A stretch of 36,637 nucleotides of DNA from a virus: IMG/VR virus record IMGVR_UViG_3300037485_000923, positions 1 to 36,637 of that record. One strand, written 5' to 3'. Within the stretch, counting starts at the first letter, position 1. Every line of letters begins with the position of its first letter. Of the stretch, positions 36,021 to 36,637 are shown in pieces. The notes under the pieces are model-generated. The model did no database searches, was not told the DNA's origin, and saw only the letters and a program-made list of their open reading frames with translations. The position numbers and the translations under genes were made by a program.

Positions 36021-36274
36021 GCGAGGAACACGACGAAAACGCAGACATTGCCACATGTCCAAACGGCCATGGTTGGATCAACATCGACGGATCATGCGAT
36101 GCCTGCGAACCGTTTAACCGTAAGCACATTGCGAAGCTCAAGATGGGCTTAGATTACCACATCCGGTGGAGGCGAGGCGCTGAGACTCAAATGCCAGATC
36201 CCACCAAACTGGGATTTTTGCTTGACGAAATATCGCTTGTGCTTTCTAAAATTTCAGCAGAGACTCCCGAATGA
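36017..36274 (+). CDS. Small zinc-motif protein
   Basis: This is an 85-residue protein. 'ATCPNGHGWINIDGSCDACEPFNRKHIAKLKMG' has a C-x3-H ... C-x2-C set that probably binds zinc; the rest ('YHIRWRRGAETQMPDPTKLGFLLDEISLVLSKI') is helical. No family is recognised. It is coupled to its neighbours by ATGA. Confidence 0.6.
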   Translation: MSEEHDENADIATCPNGHGWINIDGSCDACEPFNRKHIAKLKMGLDYHIRWRRGAETQMPDPTKLGFLLDEISLVLSKISAETPE

Positions 36275-36453
36275 TTGGCGCACGGAAATTCTTTTATTAC
36301 GTTGGAACCACGACGAAGCGCAATAAGCGCAAGGCGATGTTCGATGGCGAGTTGGCACTGGTTACTCTTAGGGCAGACTCAAGAGCCGAAGCCGATGCAA
36401 TGGCGATGCGATGGGCGGATGTCGGTCCAGTATCGTTTGGATGGGAAATCTGA
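36271..36453 (+). CDS. Unrecognised small protein, end of accessory region
   Basis: This is a 60-residue protein: 'ARKFFYYVGTTTKRNKRKAMFDGELALVTLRADSRAEADAMAMRWADVGPVSFGWEI'. It has a beta hairpin at the N-terminus and a helix 'SRAEADAMAMRWA'. No family is recognised. It is the last complete gene on the plus strand. A longer frame at 36275-36562 overlaps it but looks like a shadow. Confidence 0.55.
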   Translation: MIGARKFFYYVGTTTKRNKRKAMFDGELALVTLRADSRAEADAMAMRWADVGPVSFGWEI

Positions 36454-36475
36454 TAAAACGTTGGTCAAGTGGTGT

Positions 36476-36520
36476 AATTCTAAAAGATTCTTACTTGTCC
36501 AGCGAAATTCTAAAAAGATT
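36476..36520. repeat. Two AT-rich direct repeats 30 bp apart near the right end
   Basis: AATTCTAAAAGATTC (36476-36490) and AATTCTAAAAAGATT (36506-36520) are nearly identical and start 30 bp apart. They lie in the 110-bp gap after the last full gene, about 120-160 bp from the right end. Such phased repeats near a terminus could be binding sites for the small terminase or a replication protein. Confidence 0.4.
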
Positions 36521-36563
36521 TCAACGCGCCTAATCATCGGAAAACCAACGCAAAACGTCTAAC

Positions 36564-36637
36564 ATGTTGAAAATCAGTGATATACCCGCCCCTAAGGAAT
36601 CTTTTGACGAAAAATCTGTTAGCAGGGCAGTGCAGAC
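36564..36637 (+). CDS. Partial small ORF running off the right end
   Basis: ATG TTG AAA ATC at 36564 opens a frame that runs off the end. If the two window ends are merged over the shared 8 bases, it continues as 'SVSRAVQTPGIPYRFPKK' and stops at TAA at 40-42, giving a 35-residue protein before the small terminase. If the ends are not merged it also stays open but becomes a different, less convincing sequence. The join is unproven. Confidence 0.3.
   Translation, partial: MLKISDIPAPKESFDEKSVSRAVQ
36630..36637. repeat. Terminal 8-bp direct repeat, right copy
   Basis: GTGCAGAC at the right end is identical to bases 1-8. See the left copy for possible meanings. Confidence 0.4.

Noticed and set aside
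36275-36562. 95-residue ORF near the right end
   Set aside because: It overlaps the 36271-36453 gene in another frame; the latter has a better composition and the ATGA coupling to its neighbour.

Overview
The window looks like a complete or nearly complete genome of a tailed, long-tailed (siphovirus-type) bacteriophage of about 36.6 kb, with a mid-range GC content. Nearly every base is coding, genes overlap by ATGA/GTGA/TTGA, and the first 12 kb follows the lambda gene order closely: small terminase, GpA-type large terminase, gpW-like connector, portal, ClpP-type protease, capsid, FI/FII/Z/U/V-like genes, G/GT chaperone with a -1 slippery site, tape measure. The two ends share the 8-mer GTGCAGAC. 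This fits either a circular contig or filled-in cohesive ends of a cos phage. The host cannot be named. Strong Shine-Dalgarno sites are rare, and a 43-residue ORF ends in a PEP-CTERM-like tail; both are weakly compatible with a PEP-CTERM-bearing Gram-negative lineage such as Verrucomicrobiota, which is inference only.

Layout. 68-9225: DNA packaging, head, head-tail joining and tail tube. 9247-16874: tail assembly, tape measure, and a run of unrecognised tail/fibre genes including a short collagen-like stretch and a probable receptor-binding protein. 16871-18049: lysis (two small membrane proteins, a DUF1353 protein, a Cys/His peptidase-type endolysin). 18039-19822: the only minus-strand block, six small genes. 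19823-20235: a control region with a candidate pseudoknotted RNA, followed by a ribbon-helix-helix regulator. 20236-23258: early genes, including a RecT-like annealing protein, a YqaJ exonuclease and a RuvC-like resolvase. 23314-30923: accessory and replication genes, including a helicase-methyltransferase fusion, an HNH protein, a replication initiator-like protein, a DnaC-like loader, a C5 cytosine methyltransferase and a DnaB-like helicase. 30928-36453: many small accessory genes, including a Cro-like HTH protein, three Lys/Arg-rich repeat paralogs and a MazG-like protein.

The most unusual signal is a set of recurring non-coding elements. Four copies of a triple GTTGC half-site array (GTTGCGTTT ... 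AAACGCAAC) lie 2-6 nt after a stop codon and upstream of a small gene. In the three plus-strand copies the small gene is followed by a hairpin with a tRNA T-loop signature (loop TTCNATC, closing G-C pair, stems differing by compensatory changes) placed just before the next start codon. Together these make a repeated cassette: array, unrelated small ORF, T-loop hairpin. A second notable signal is dual coding: within the C5 methyltransferase gene a second frame of 228 codons is open across almost the whole gene and carries motifs of a protein family often seen beside phage methyltransferases.

No integrase, excisionase or full-length CI-type repressor is recognisable, so temperate growth by integration is not supported. 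All assignments rest on reading motifs by eye; no database search was run.
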